This document shows positions 1 through 12,005 of a stretch of DNA of 64,000 nucleotides, in pieces. The number at the start of each line of letters is the position of its first letter. The stretch's first letter is position 1. The notes below the pieces were generated by a model. That model saw nothing but the letters and a program-made list of their open reading frames with translations. It searched no databases and had not been told where the DNA came from. A program made the translations under genes and the position numbers. This DNA comes from Trichosporon coremiiforme. Taxonomy: Eukaryota; Basidiomycota; Tremellomycetes; Trichosporonales; Trichosporonaceae. The stretch lies in assembly GCA_039545355.1 (NCBI GenBank), contig BCJJ01000005.1:1301008-1365007 (forward strand). The letters run 5' to 3'.

Positions 1-204
1 TATACAAGGAGCTGTTAGAGTGTTGGGGGAAAAGGTGTGATACTAGTACTGATACTATAGCTTTAAATAAATGATTGTCCATGCGGGTTTGCGGTGATGT
101 GCGGTAAGGGTTGTGGTGCAGATGAGTTGCGGGGAATCGAGACAGATGAGGGGTGTCACACAGGTCGGTCCGAGATGTACAATTGTCCGTTTGGGTTTGT
201 ATGT
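1..204. other. 3' flank of the glucanase gene
   Basis: This short stretch lies downstream of the glucanase stop codon, which is read on the minus strand. It is AT-richer than the coding DNA beside it and I see no gene in it. Confidence 0.5.
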
Positions 205-2828
205 TTAGTACTTGGCGGCGGGGGTGGGGCCGGGAGCGGGGGCGTCGCGGCGCTGCGGGGCGCTGACGGCACCAGCTCCGCACATGTTGTTTCCGGGCTC
301 CTGCTTGTCGCTCTCGTACGGGCCGGGGTAGACGCAGTTGGCGATCTTGGTGTACGCCTTGTGGTTCTGCTGCTTGTTGAACCAGCCGTCGCCGGCAGGG
401 AACGTCTCGGTGCTCGACGGCTTGGTCACAGAGATACCCGTCAGCGTGACCGGGTCCGCGGTCTGCGTGTACTGCGCGAGGTCGCTCATCATGTTCTCGG
501 GCACGTTGCTGAACTTGGGCGGCGGGAACGCGACTTGGTTCGACACCTCGCCGGCACCGGCACCTCCAGTCATCCACGGCTGGAAGCCAGTCGTCGACGT
601 CGAGTAGTCCTGGCCAGCCAAGTCGGCGCAGTTGCCCATGGCCTCATGCGGGTCAGACGGGATCCAGCCGTTCTTGAGACCGAGCTGGTAGTTCCAGAAC
701 GGGTTCGGGGCCGGGTTGGACTTGGTAGAACCAATCTTCCAGGTCCAGAAGAACCAGTGCTGCAGAGAGTCCATCGAGGACATGACGTAAGAGCGGAGAA
801 GCTTCTTCTCGTCGTCCGACCAGGTCGTGTAGTCGTTCCAGTGGCCGCAGTCGCCAGTCTTGTCGTTCTCGAAACCAGCGTACGTGCCGTCGTAACGGGT
901 GCCGAGGTCGACACCGTTGACCCACTGGCCACAGTCGTTGATGGCGGCAGACCACTCGCCGGCAGTGACGAGACCGACCTTGTTCAGCGTGTCGTTCGTG
1001 TCCCTGGCCCAGTTGCAGGGAGTGTACTGCATCGAGGCGAGGTCGCCCTTCATCTGAGGCTGGAAGACGAGGTACGGGTGCTGATCCATGGCAAAGCGGT
1101 CGGCACCGGGCATAAAGTTCTGCCACTCGGGAAGACCGAGGAAAGCGTCGTGGGCGGAAAGGATGGGGCCCTTGCCGGAACCAATGCCGGTGATCGCGCG
1201 GATCTCACGGTAGGCCTCGGCGTAGAAGGCGGCAATCGACTCCTTGCCGATGACGCTGCCGATCGGCTCGTTAATGAAGCCAAACATCTGGACGACGGGG
1301 GCGTACTCGGGTTGCGAAATGAACTGGGCAATCGAGCGGATGATGTCAAGGGCACGCTGGGCGTTGGCGAGGCCCATGGCGCCGTTCATCCAGCCGACGG
1401 GACCGAGACGACCAGAGTGGTTCCATCCGTTCTGCGATCCGGGAACAGTGTGCAGGTCGAGCTGGATACGGAGTCCGTACTTGCGCGCCCACTGGATGGC
1501 CTTGAGGACATAGTTCCACGAGACGTTGGCAAGGAACGGCTCGTCGTTGTTGTCCCACTTGGAGATGGCCCAGTGGCCGATGGGAAGACGGATCCAGTTG
1601 AGACCGGCGGAAGCGATCTCGGCAAAGTCGCGCTCAGTGATGAAAGTCTCGTAGTGCTCAGTCATGGCCTCGGTCAGGTTGGCGCCCATGTTGGTCGAGA
1701 GCCAGTACTCGTCCTTGGACTTGGAGTCGCCGGAACCGAGGTAGTCCTCGTAGAGACCAGGGACGATGAAGGGCTCAGTGTTGAGCCAGCCGCCGAGGTT
1801 GACACCCCAGATGCGGCCAGAGTTCATGTCCCAGGTCTCGTTCAAAGGCTGGGTCCAGCTGTTCGGGCGGGCGTCGTTGTTGAAGGGGTCCTCGGGGTCC
1901 TGGACCCAGTATCCGCCGTGGGGGTTGTCGTAGACCATGGTCGTGCCGTCAGACAGGGTGATGTTGGAGCCCTGGCCGCCCGTCGTCGGCTCGGGCTGGG
2001 GGGCCGCGGACGTCGCGGAGGGCATAGCCTGCCCGGAAGTCTTGGTCGACTCCTCCTTGGCGGATTCGCTGGCCGACTTGCCGGCGTTGTTCTCGTCGGC
2101 GCTGGCATTGGCGTCCGACTTGTTCTTGTCCTTGTCCTTGTTGAGGCCGAGACCGAGACCGACGCCAAGACCGACACCGATCGCGATCAGGGCGAGGAGC
2201 GCCAGGAGGGCCCAAGCCCAGCGCTTGCGGTTGCGCTTGCGCTGCACCGTCGACGAGGTCCAAGCGGGGACCTTTTCGTGCTCAGAGGACGGGAGGTGGT
2301 GGGAGGGCTGCTCGTGGCCCTGCTCGTCGTGGTCAAAGGGGGACGAGTACGAGTTGGCGAGGTTGGACTGGACGCGGGGACGGTGGCCGGCCGGGAGCTA
2401 GTGAAACTGTCAGCACTCGTCTCCCTGAGCTATGCGCTCTACTGGCAGTCTGGAGCATGTTTGGATTAAGCCTAACGCCATCCGTAGCTTATCTTGGAAC
2501 GCGCGAGCCATGCAAGGGCCATGGGCTCCGTGGGGACACTTACGTCGGATCCAGCCATGCCGGCCTCGCCCGCAGCGAGCATGTTGTTGCTGCCCCACGA
2601 TGACCGGGTCTGGTGGCCGGACTTGATCGACGGCTCATTCAGCGAACCGTACGTCGAGTCACGGGACATGATTGACGGAGCGGGGTTGGCAAGACCTTGC
2701 GTGCCAAGGTATCCGTCGTTGGGGATCTCGGGGGATGCGGCGAACGAGTCGTGGCTGGGGCTGCGGACGCCCATGTCGGCCTCCGGAACACCTCGACCCG
2801 GGTTGGGAACGGAGTGGTAGTCAGCCAT
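205..2828 (-). CDS. Membrane-anchored exo-beta-1,3-glucanase, GH5 family
   Basis: Two exons, 2828-2544 and 2397-205, encode about 825 residues. The donor is GTAAGT and the intron ends CTGAC..CACTAG. The start MADYHSVPN opens a roughly 150-residue Ser/Pro-rich cytosolic tail. A basic patch (RKRNRKR) and a hydrophobic Leu/Gly segment at about residues 155-180 follow, giving a type II membrane topology. A Ser/Glu-rich stalk precedes the glycoside hydrolase 5 domain (about 285-700). The likely acid/base is E472 in FINEP and the likely nucleophile is E576 in TAGEWS. In this family (EXG/ExgD type) the enzyme releases glucose from beta-1,3-glucan at the cell surface and helps remodel the wall. The first GTG-initiated reading of exon 2 alone would miss the cytosolic tail. 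The opposite strand carries a long open frame that is only a codon-bias shadow. Confidence 0.9.
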
Positions 2829-2859
2829 AGGGGGCTGAGGGAGGGGGGTCGACGGTCAG

Positions 2860-3065
2860 TCGCTCTAGCGGAGTGGAAGGGAGGGTGGAGGAGAAGGGGG
2901 GGGAGAGAAAGAAATACAAGGCGAAGAGGAGGGGAGGAGAAAGGAGAAGACGTCAAAGAGAAAGAGACGAAGGTAGAAAGATGATGAAGGGGGGGAAGAG
3001 AGCGAGGAGAGCGATGGTGGGAGGAGCAATAATATGGCGAGAGCGACAGAGGCAGGGAAAGGGGG
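2860..3065 (-). promoter_or_regulatory. CT-rich leader/promoter tract of the glucanase gene
   Basis: Immediately upstream of the glucanase ATG at 2828 the minus strand is a long C/T-rich tract (seen as AGG and GGAGA runs on the plus strand). Pyrimidine-rich tracts just before the start are typical of fungal core promoters and 5' leaders. No TATA box is obvious. The assignment rests on composition and position only. Confidence 0.4.
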
Positions 3066-3454
3066 GGACGAGCGGTGCTGATGCTCGAGGGCTGAGGGGG
3101 TATGTGGGTCTGTATTCGGGGATTAGTGTTGTGATTAGGGGCGTCAAAGTGAGAGGGTGGGATTAGCGGCGCATCCGGTCAGGTTCGTTGGTTGTTTACC
3201 TGAACGGAGTAAGTGGGAACGGCGGGTCGAACGCTATGAGGAAGGAGGCGGAAAGCAAGAGCAAGAGATTGTCGACGAGATGGATGCATGCTTCGAGGGA
3301 GCAGCAGAAGCAGAGGCAGAGAAACAGGAGAGAAGGGTCGAGCGGTCGAGTGAGGTGATGTCAGGGACTTGTGGCAAGGGAAGAAAGCAAAAGCACTGCA
3401 GACGTCAGGAAAAGCGACCAAGACGCCAATACGCCAGTCGGCCAGAGGGGCAGC

Positions 3455-3520
3455 CGAGCCAAGCCCAACCAAGCCCAATCAAGCCTGTGTAAGCCTGTGT
3501 AAGCCAGCCTGTATAAGCCA
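3455..3520. repeat. Degenerate AAGCC tandem repeat
   Basis: The motif AAGCC followed by CAACC, CAATC, TGTGT or TGTAT recurs about seven times in a row. It lies in the gene-free region and has no apparent coding role. Confidence 0.6.
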
Positions 3521-4100
3521 GCTCACCACTGTGCAACTCTGACTACGCACCTGACTGGGCACTGACCCAAAGACAGGATGCACAAGGCCAACAGGTTACG
3601 TCGTCTGCCATCTGCCGTGCCTGGATCACTTTAGTCTTCCTCTGGTCGTCTGCCTTAGTCCGTCGTTCACTTTGTTTTCTCATGCTGCCTGCCATGTCTC
3701 TCACTCACTCTTCTCTCTCTCTCCCTCCCGGTCCTCCGCCCGCCCCTGCCTTGTCGTCTGACCTCACTCCCCTGTGCCTTCCCTGTGCCTCAGCTGACGT
3801 AGCCATCCACCCCCCGGCATCCATTCATAGCCATAACATCGCATCGCATTTGGGAACCCATCCCTCACTCGATCCTCGAAATCCTGACGTTCTCTGATGC
3901 AAGCAATATTTGGCAAGGTATGCAAAAAAGACGATGGATCAGCCTGCATGCCTGCCAAGATTAGCCAAGAGCCAGTACGCTGGACGCCACCGAGCTCGGA
4001 CAGGCGTACAGGCAGCGAGCGGGTTGCGTACAGACGGGCACTTGGTGACAACCGACAGACGAGGCGGTGCAACAGCGGGTGCACGGTGCACCAGTGGTCC

Positions 4101-4131
4101 GTATTCGTGTATTCGTGTATTCGTGTATTCG
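4101..4131. repeat. 8-bp tandem repeat GTATTCGT, about four copies
   Basis: The unit GTATTCGT is repeated without interruption almost four times in the gene-free region upstream of the glucanase gene. Confidence 0.85.
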
Positions 4132-6902
4132 CATCACGGCAGGACAACGCCAAACCCGTCCGGTCCAAGCGCAAGGTACGCCGGAAACTTGGCACTTGTG
4201 TTCCTGCCGTGCTTCTGGCGGAGTGGAAGTGAGCTCAGTTCCCAGCGTCCCATACACCCAACGCCCATCGGCAACCTCGCTTCCTCGCGCTCCTCGCGCC
4301 CTCGCCTTAGTGCCTACGCGTTTCCGGAAAGTAAAGACTCTTGTTCGACCCGGCATGTACCGGGACGCCGTCGAGGCACCGTGCTTCACGTCGTGTCAAT
4401 CGTGTCACCTTTGTCGCCTGTCGTTGTCGACATGCTTCGCGATCGCAGCATGTGAACAAGCACACGCCACACGGGCGCGGGCAACGACGGCGCAGCGATG
4501 CACACAGATCGCATCGAGATGGCAGAGCCACGCCGCTCGCAGCATGCCGCCACAGACACGATCTCAGACAACGACAACAAGGCACATGAGCTATGCTCCA
4601 CCATTCATGTATGGTGGCTGGTCACTCCGTGAGCGTGGCAGCGACCAGCCCCAAGCAATCCGGTCAAGGCACCCGCCGACCGAGCAGCTCAGCTGAACTT
4701 TGGGTTCTTGGAATCACTCCTTTCCGAACGCATATTGGCTTTCGGTGAGTTGCTCGTGAACTCTCGAGAGTCAGCCGTTCCCAAGAGAGTACGAGAGACG
4801 GCAACCCTATGCCCACCGTAGGTATTCTGGGAACGAGACTGCTGGAACAAGGTGCGAACGGGCTGCGCGCCCGTGTGTGTCTGTGCATCTGTGCATCTGT
4901 GCTGTGCATCAGTGTGCCCCGGGCGCGTCCTGGGCGTCCCGGAACCGACACGCGGCGGCACCGCACAGAGCTGAGAGCTGCTAGATCTCAGATCGATCGC
5001 TCGTATCGCACTCGCGCCAACAGTCGTGCACCGTGACTGCTTTCGGCCAGCTGGGGCCAGCCTGAGTGCCGAGACTTTCCGGCGGAGACATCCGAGAATG
5101 CCGGGTTCCCCGGACACGTTCAGGCTCCGGGGAATCTGTGTGCTAAATTTCTACGCGGACGCTGAATGCTGTGCACCTTCGTTCGGGCCGAACTCCGCGA
5201 AATTAAGGGACAGCGGAGGGCAGCGGAGGGAGTGCGCGGTGCATGGCGAGCGAGCTCTCGGCGCACGGGCGAATCGCACCGGCTTGGGATAGTATGCTCT
5301 ACTTGTTCTTGCAGGTCGCTCGGCGTACTGCTTAACCCTGTTGTCTTCTCAGCATACCCTTGATCGTTCGCAAGAGAACAGGGTAGTGGTCCTCAGGAGG
5401 CGTTGCTGGGTATGCAGAGGCTGCCGTCGTGGGTTTCTCTTGGCCACTGGCCACAGTGCCTCAGCTCAGGGTATCATTACGCTTTGCTGCTTTCGGAACC
5501 CTTCAGGGCCTACAAGGACAGGGTTGCACGCGTTCGCCCTTCCGTCGCTGTTGCTGTCCTTGGGGGCTCCAGTCCCCACGCTCATAGTACTTCCTGGTCG
5601 ACATCTCGAGGGCGGCAGTACCGACCGTTCCTGTGAATGTGCTGGTTCCTCGCGTTCCTGGCGAGCCCCGTGAGGGTTGCCGCGAGCTTGCTCGTTGGTC
5701 AGACGAAAGTGCGAGCCAAACATGGCTTTGAGTCGTTCCGGAAAAACTTTACAGAGGACAAGGAAGAACTCTGTCCGTGCTCGGACACCGGCACACCGGG
5801 ACACCGGCTTGCACTGCTTACGGCGTGGGCGCGGATGCCCAGTGCGGAGACAATTCGTGGCGTGAGTAGCGTCTGAACTGTCCATATGACCATCGAAGAA
5901 CGGGAATAGAACGAGTAGACACCTCGTCTTACGACCATGCCGTACCATGCCCTTCTGGACAAGGCATAGCCGGCTCTCCTCGGCGCACCAGGACTATGGC
6001 TGGGATCTGTGCGTGGAGCTCCAACCGGTCCATGGGAATGGAGGCTTCGCGGGATAGCCCTCTGGGCTAAATCTGGCTTGGCCAGCGAGGCTGGGCTGGT
6101 TGGAGCGTTTGGCAGTGATGTCCCTTTCGGCTTTGTGCGACGCGCGACTTGCACTATGAAGGGGCTACCACGGAGGTCTAAAGAGGTACGAGGGCGATGC
6201 CAGAGGTGGAAACGCTCCTTGGCCTTGGTCTTGAGCAATTCACTCACTCGGACCACCGCAGCTCACGTTCCCACCACTAGCGCGTTGGCCCTCTGGGCGT
6301 TGGAGGCCGATCACGTCGCGCACCGAGTGAATGGCCCAAGACTCCAATACACCTGCCCCGCCTTCTCCGGTGAAGTCTTGGACAGGGGCGTGCAGCTGTG
6401 CAGCTCTGCAGCTCGTGAGGTCGGCGTGGGATCGCGTGAAAGATGCGTACCGGACATGCCGCGACCGCCGCGTCGAAATGTGCCGAGGCATACACACCTG
6501 ACTCATCGCATTCCCGTCGGTCCTGAAATTCGGAGACTTCCGAGTATCTTTTGTCTAAGGAGTGAAATGCGGGGCAATGAGATCTACTTTTACTCGCGGC
6601 TGGCTGATGAATCGGGGGTTGCTGCGACCGGGGGACCGCGGATCTGGGCGTCTCGGGCGTCTAATCACACCACCACGGGTGGGACTCTTACCGTTGCACA
6701 GTCGATCTGGACGCGGGCTGATGCACTGAACGCTGCGCTTCGGACACCACACTAAGGCGCAACGGCATTTCGCACCGTTCTTCTTCTTCGTCAAGCCCTT
6801 TGTTCCGGATCGGTGGAACGTATAGAATTCTGACTCATCTCGACACCGAAGAACTGGACACTGGACACCGGATACCAAGCGGCCAAGTGACACCAAGACC
6901 TG

Positions 6903-6933
6903 CCGGACCTACCGGACCTACCGGACCTACCGG
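6903..6933. repeat. 9-bp tandem repeat CCGGACCTA, about 3.4 copies
   Basis: The unit CCGGACCTA is repeated three times and ends in a partial fourth copy. In one frame it would read Gly-Pro-Thr, but no gene-like context surrounds it. Confidence 0.85.
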
Positions 6934-7340
6934 CCTTCTGCTCTCAGGGCGTAATGCAACAATACAGCTTGGCACACCGGGTCAGACAGAAATGAATAGA
7001 GGTCATGTACGAAGGCTGGTTGTCATGCCCAGGTCCCGTGGTCCATTGAACAATCAAGTGTGGCGTTTTAGCCCACCGAGAACTCACCCCAGGCTTCACC
7101 CCACCACGCACATTGCGCATTCAGCTACACAAAAACACAATCAACGCATGCGACTGTGGCAACCGTAAACAGTCAAACAGACAAACAAGGCAGACAGACG
7201 AGCAGGTGGCACCCGGCGGCGCACAGACGATAAGTTGATCGGGCTGGAGCAAGTTGTGCGAGTCACCGCCCGCACGGACCGCAAACAACCAAAAGCTGAC
7301 ATGGTGTTACTCCGAAAAAGCTAAACTCTATGATAAGTGA

Positions 7341-7378
7341 ATGTGTGTGTATGTATGTATGTGTGTGTGTGCGTGCGC
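7341..7378. repeat. TG/TATG microsatellite
   Basis: A run of TG and TATG dinucleotide/tetranucleotide repeats lies about 135 bp past the 3' end of the LRO1 coding region. Confidence 0.8.
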
Positions 7379-7512
7379 ACGGGGCTCATCGTGCTCTCCT
7401 CTATCCATGCCTCGTTGTGTGACGTGATGACTCATCGTTCGAGCCCAACCTAACCCCCTCACTGATAACAGAAACCTCGCTTTCGCGGCTGTCGCCGCTC
7501 AGTGCGATGCCC

Positions 7513-10050
7513 TTAGAAGGCACCTCCCCAGTCCATCCGCTCGACATAGTCCGTAATGTTCGAGCCGATCGTCGGCTCGACGAGATCCCCGCGTCCCGCC
7601 GCGATCTGGAGGATGGCCGCGTTCAGAGGCGACGAGCCGAGAATGTCGACGTGGTCCGCTGTCAGAGGACCGCCTCGTAGGTCGAAGCTGTCCGGCTGGT
7701 GCTTGTATTCTGTCGTCAGCTTGAACCCAAAGGGAGGGCAGCTCTGCAGGGTCGCTCGCTACTTAATCTCGCTGCTCGCCGCATTACTCGCTACACTGCT
7801 CGCCGCCTGTGGCTGCTCGCGGCTCACTCACCCTGCGTGACAACCTCAATGCCGGCGGGGTTCCACGGCGTCTTACCCTTCCACCCCTTGACGCACATGG
7901 CGCCGAGGGACATCGTCGCGATCGTGCCGTCACCGTCGCTGAACTTGACGCCCGAGCGGACCTCGGGCGTGGCTCCCTTGTCCGTGACCTCGGTGTCGAT
8001 CCACTGGTCGCGCGTCATGGGGAAGTCGCCCGGTGTGCGGAGACACTCCTCGTCGTCTGCCTCGCAGATGGCCTCATTGCCGACTGCGTCGCCGCGGTTC
8101 TCGTCCTCGATCCACTCGCCTTTGGCGTACCAGTACGAGCGCTCCGTCTCCTTGCCGTGCCCGTACAGACAGTAGATCTTCATGCTCGGCGCATCGGGCA
8201 GCTGCACCTCGAGCGGGTTCGACCATTTGGCGGGGTCGAAGCCATTCTTCTTGAGCTGCTTGACGTCACTCTCGAACCCGTGACTGTAGTTTGCCTGGTA
8301 CATCCGCTGGTAGTCGGTCGAGGTATGCTCGAGCACGTACGGCGCTGTGTCATCGATCGTGAGATTCGGGTAGACTGTCTGGCTCGTCAACTCCTTGTCG
8401 GTAGGCTCGGTCGTGGTGTTGCGGAAAGAGAGGAAGCGGCCATACGTGTCGGTCGTGTTCTCGGGGTCATCGGGCGCAAACGTGTCGTTGCCCCAGATGC
8501 GGTTCCCGCCCTTCATCCACATGCTGCTCGCACCAGGCCAGTTGCGGAAGAGTTTTGCGCGCTCCTTGCGCGAGAAGAACTTCTCCAGCATGTACGAGCC
8601 GAGCGGGTGGATCTCGACCGTGTCGCGCATCTCGCCGGAGAGGAACGCCGTCATCGCCTTCGGCACCCCGAGCAGAGTGCCGGCAATGTTGATCCAGGAG
8701 TCAATGTTGTCCTCGACCCAGTGCGGGCCGCCCCCGCCGCCGAAACCGCCGCACTTTTTCGGATCCGCTTCGACCCACTTGAAGAAGTAGAGCGCGAGCG
8801 AGCCGCCCATCGAGTGGCTCGCGAGCACGACCTTCTTGCCCGTCTGCTGGCGCATGATCTCGATCTTGGCCTTGAGCTTGGTCAGGAAGTAATCACGGAT
8901 CTCCAGGTTGTAGAATGCGACACGCCAGTCATACGCGGCCATGTCCATCGTCGACGTGTCGTACCCGATCGCGGCCAGGTTCTGCACAATCTTCTGCCAG
9001 ATCCAGTACCCCTGGATGAACTCTGAGGCTGCGTCCAGCCCCTGCGCCGCGCGCACCTTGTGCCCCGGCGGATCGAGCCCCGTCTTGAGGTCGATCGCGA
9101 TCGCCTCGGTCCATTTCTCCTTGTCCGTGAGCACGGTGCGGATCATGGTCGATGTGCCCCACAGCCTGCTGCGGAACATGCTGCGCGCAACGGGATCCGT
9201 GCTCCAGCTTTCGAGGCCTGTCGAAATGATACCCGGCATGAGCACGATCGGGTGGTCTGCCTTCAGCCCGTACTTCTCGATGAGGTCGTCGGCCACCGTG
9301 AAGTCGCGGTTGTCGAAAATGTTCTTGCGCACCGCGTCCGTGATCGTCAGGTTGCCGAGGAAGTCGCGCATGTCCGCTTGCAGCATTGGCCACACGTCCG
9401 ACAGGTCGGCCGGGAGCAGGTCCGGCGCAGTCGTGAGCCACACGGCCGCCGCGCCAAGCACGAACGCGATCGGGAACAGCGCTCGCCGTCCGACGAACCA
9501 CTTCTTCCATCCTCGCTCGTCCTTCTCGTGGTGCTTGTGCCCCTTGTGGTGCTGGTGCAGTTCTGCCGTCAGTACCTATCGCTGTCGACCGTCGGGCAGG
9601 CGCACGGGCGCTGCCGCGCAAGCGGCCGAGTCTGTGAGTCCGTCGGCCCTCGGTGACTCACCAAGCTCGTCATACGGTGTTCCCGGCGCTAAAACCTATC
9701 GTCAGCGTTGCCTCCCCCCCGCCAACCGCGCTCACCTTGTAGTTACCGTCTCCCTTGTTGCGGATGCGAACGGAGATGTCCTCCATGCTCTTTCCGAGCT
9801 CCTCGCGCACACTCTTGAAGCGCTGGCGGAGTCGGCTCTCTGCTGGCGGCGGGGTACCGTTCAATGTGCGGTCGGGCGTCTCAATCTGGACGTGTTTCGA
9901 CGGCTCTGTCGGTTGCGACTGTGTTTGCTTGACAGACACAGTCGGCGTCGAGGAGCGCGAGCTGTGCGCACTGCCGCTGGCGGCGCTCGCGCTGTCTCTA
10001 GTCGCAGCCGACGCGGCGGAGGATTCGCGCGACGTCCTCGATTTGGGCAT
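7513..10050 (-). CDS. LRO1: Phospholipid:diacylglycerol acyltransferase
   Basis: Four exons (10050-9736, 9695-9662, 9562-7832, 7709-7513) give about 758 residues. This PDAT/LCAT-family enzyme moves an acyl group from a phospholipid to diacylglycerol, making triacylglycerol at the ER. A Ser/Lys-rich cytosolic N-terminus leads to a His/Lys-rich stretch and a membrane segment at about 142-160, followed by a lumenal LCAT domain. The nucleophile is Ser367 in ASHSMGG. The family's catalytic Asp is expected near the SDGDGT motif and the His in the last exon in TADHVDILG. The 34-nt second exon needs acceptor GATAG at 9696 to keep frame and reads VLAPGTPYDEL. The nearer-consensus acceptor TTTTAG breaks the frame. 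Length is somewhat above yeast Lro1 (about 660). Confidence 0.95.
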
Positions 10051-10483
10051 CGCTGCTGGTGGTGAACGAGTGTGATGGTGTTGTCGGTTGGAAAGACTTG
10101 CTGCTAAAAAGTCGGACTACCTTGGTGTCCAGACTTTCGCGGCAGGGTGGCGGAGATGCGGCCAGGCTTTCAACCTGGTATACCGGGACGCGCCCCGACG
10201 CCCACGCGTCATCGTTGATAACCGATCGGGATCAAAATGCGGAAGGAGCCTGCTTTCCCCTTGTGCGCACGGGCGCACGGGCGCATGGGCGCAGACACAC
10301 GGGCGGAACGAAGGCTGCTCAGGTACTCGCGGTTGAAACGACCCTGACGGGCGCTGCTCGGCTCACCAGGTTGATCTGCACGTCTGCACGGCGTGACCTC
10401 CACCGGCGTACGAAAAAGTGGCCCCCGAGCCATGGCAAGTCATTTCTGCATCGCTGTTTCGCATGGCAGCGCTTCCAAAAGGA
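10051..10483. promoter_or_regulatory. Upstream region of LRO1
   Basis: This 433-bp gap separates the LRO1 start from the 3' end of the tRNA gene, both read on the minus strand. It must contain the LRO1 promoter. A repeated GGGCGCACGGGCGCACGGGCGC-like stretch lies near 10262-10300. I see no gene. Confidence 0.4.
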
Positions 10484-10564
10484 TATCCCCTGACGGGATC
10501 GAACCGTCGACCCTTCGCGTTCACCGTGTAAAGCGAATACTCTAACCAACTGAGCTAAGGAGAT
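10484..10564 (-). tRNA. tRNA-Val(UAC) with a 7-nt intron
   Basis: Read on the minus strand, the acceptor stem ATCTCCT pairs with AGGGGAT and the discriminator base is A. The D arm is GCTC/GAGT, the anticodon stem TTCGC pairs with GCGAA, and the T arm is GACGG-TTCGATC-CCGTC. The anticodon TAC lies at 10530-10528. The anticodon loop is 14 nt instead of 7. It is best explained by a 7-nt intron (10526-10520, CGGTGAA) after position 37, because the intron and flank (GTGAA) can pair with TTTAC of the loop as expected for pre-tRNA. A TTTT terminator follows at 10480-10477. Confidence 0.88.
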
Positions 10565-11043
10565 CGTAAAGATCACGAAGAGCGACCAAGCGAGAGCACT
10601 GATGACTGCACGAAGGTGGCAAGACCAGAAAGGTGGAGGTGCGTGCGTGATGGAGCGGCGGTGTGTAGAGGGCGCAGTGCCATCGTTTAGGGCGCAAAGG
10701 AGAAGAGCGCCAGTGCGCGTCGAGGTGAGACATTCCACCTGTGGTTGATGGGTACCGCATTATGTTCAAGTCATGCGACTGACGTCTGGATCCCTCGTGG
10801 GCTCGAGACCTTCGAGGCAGTGGCGGGGAAGACGCACACAAGATCGTGGTCTCTGAGTGGTTGGACGACAGAACTCCTCAGCTCACTAAGCGAGTGTGCG
10901 ACTGCCGATGGTACCCGATATCCAAGGATTAAGCAGCCTGAGTAAGAAGGGTCAGTCGGTTACTGCTCAGTGATGCGCTGCGTGGAGAGGACGTCCGCAG
11001 CGGCCCATGTCTAAGCACTCTCTAGCATATAGTACAACAGACT
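10565..11043. other. Intergenic region between tRNA-Val and RRP17
   Basis: This 479-bp stretch holds the tRNA upstream flank and the 3' flank of the next minus-strand gene. I see no gene or clear repeat in it. Confidence 0.4.
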
Positions 11044-12005
11044 CTACTTCCTCTTGCCCTTCGTCGGCTTGCCGCCCTTCTTTCCCGGCTTGCCCTTGCT
11101 GCTCTTCGAGTACCGCGGGATCTCGCCTCCGTTGCGCTCACGCTCCTTGTCAAACTTCTTCTGGCGTTTGCGCGCCTCGTACTCCTTCGCCCTTCGGCGC
11201 TCAGCGGGCGTCTCCATGCTGCGGCTCTTCTTCGCCTCGGCCTTCTCCGCCTTCGCCTTTGCCTTTGACTTGGCCTTGGCCTCGGCACGCTTCGACGACG
11301 CAGGCAGCAAGTCCACGCCGCTCTTCCGCTTCACCTCCTTCTCGGCTCCATCCTCGTCGTCGGAGGACGAGTGGTACGAGCGCGTCTCAGAGGTCGGGTC
11401 GAATCCCTCGGTGATCGTCACGAGCGCCTCCTGGTCGTCGTCCGAGTACGCCTCCTCGATCTGCTCCTGCTCCTCTTCCGACTCGTCGTCGGATTCTGAG
11501 TTGTCAGCTTCGATTGCGCGATCACAGCAGCTTGGACATATCTCAACGACCCAACATTGGGCAGTCCAGAACGGATAATCGGGGAGCAACAGGAGGAAGA
11601 CATACCTTGGAGTTCCGGCAGGCCCAGAGCCGCACGAACATCCTTCACGTTCTGCGCCGCACGCTCCTTCAGTTCCTGGCGCGCTTTCCGGCGCTCTTCG
11701 AGGTGCTCCTGATGGTCACGCTCCTTGGCGCGCTTTCTCCGCTCCTCGACACGCTGCTTTTTTCTCTTGGAGAAACCGGTCAGCCACTCCCTGCGATGTT
11801 AGCTTGCCCCTAAGCTCCGGAAAGCTAGGTGGACTAGAGATCTTCCCTCTTCCTCTCCGCACACAGTTCCAAGACGCAGTGACACCTACGTTCGAGCCTC
11901 ATCGTCGAACTTGATCTCCTCGACCTGATCCTGGCGAGCCTTCTTCTTGCGCTGAATGTAGGCCGCGCCCTCTGTCAGGAGGCTGACGTTTGAGCGCTTC
12001 GGCAT
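11044..12005 (-). CDS. RRP17: Nucleolar rRNA-processing protein, Rrp17/Nol12 family
   Basis: Exons 12005-11890, 11790-11606 and 11495-11044 encode about 250 residues. The start MPKRSNVSLL leads into the family core spread over exons 1 and 2 (IKFDDEAR-TEWLTGFSKRKK followed by a Lys/Arg/Glu-rich coiled coil). Exon 3 begins with a very acidic stretch (ESDDESEEE) and ends in a Lys/Gly-rich basic tail (KKGGKPTKGKRK). Rrp17/Nol12 proteins work in the nucleolus in 5'-end trimming of pre-rRNA for the large subunit. The charge pattern and the EARTEWLTGF core support the call, although length varies in the family. It diverges from TSC2 across a 480-bp promoter region. Confidence 0.85.

Larger units (their letters stand above)
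2829..7512. other. 4.7-kb gene-free region with simple repeats
   Basis: No reading frame here has the codon pattern, splice signals or recognisable domains of the neighbouring genes. The part next to the glucanase start (about 2870-3060) is a purine-rich tract on the plus strand, so a CT-rich leader on the gene's own strand, as is common in basidiomycete promoters. Several short tandem repeats occur: AAGCC-type units near 3455-3520, an 8-bp unit at 4101-4131, a GTGCATCT-type unit near 4876-4900, a 9-bp unit at 6903-6933 and a TG/TATG run at 7341-7378. It could hold long promoter elements, non-coding RNA or decayed sequence; I cannot tell which. Confidence 0.5.

Noticed and set aside
94..2469. 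Long open frame on the plus strand opposite the glucanase gene
   Set aside because: It mirrors GC-rich codon bias of the real gene, has no domains and ignores the real gene's intron; similar shadows lie opposite LRO1, TSC2 and CDC23.
4067..4696. 209-codon frame through the GTATTCGT repeat
   Set aside because: The frame is built partly on a tandem repeat, and its composition (Arg, Thr, Ser, Cys) is that of non-coding DNA.
6009..6755. 248-codon plus-strand frame in the gene-free region
   Set aside because: No splice signals, no domain, and codon use and composition unlike the genes beside it.
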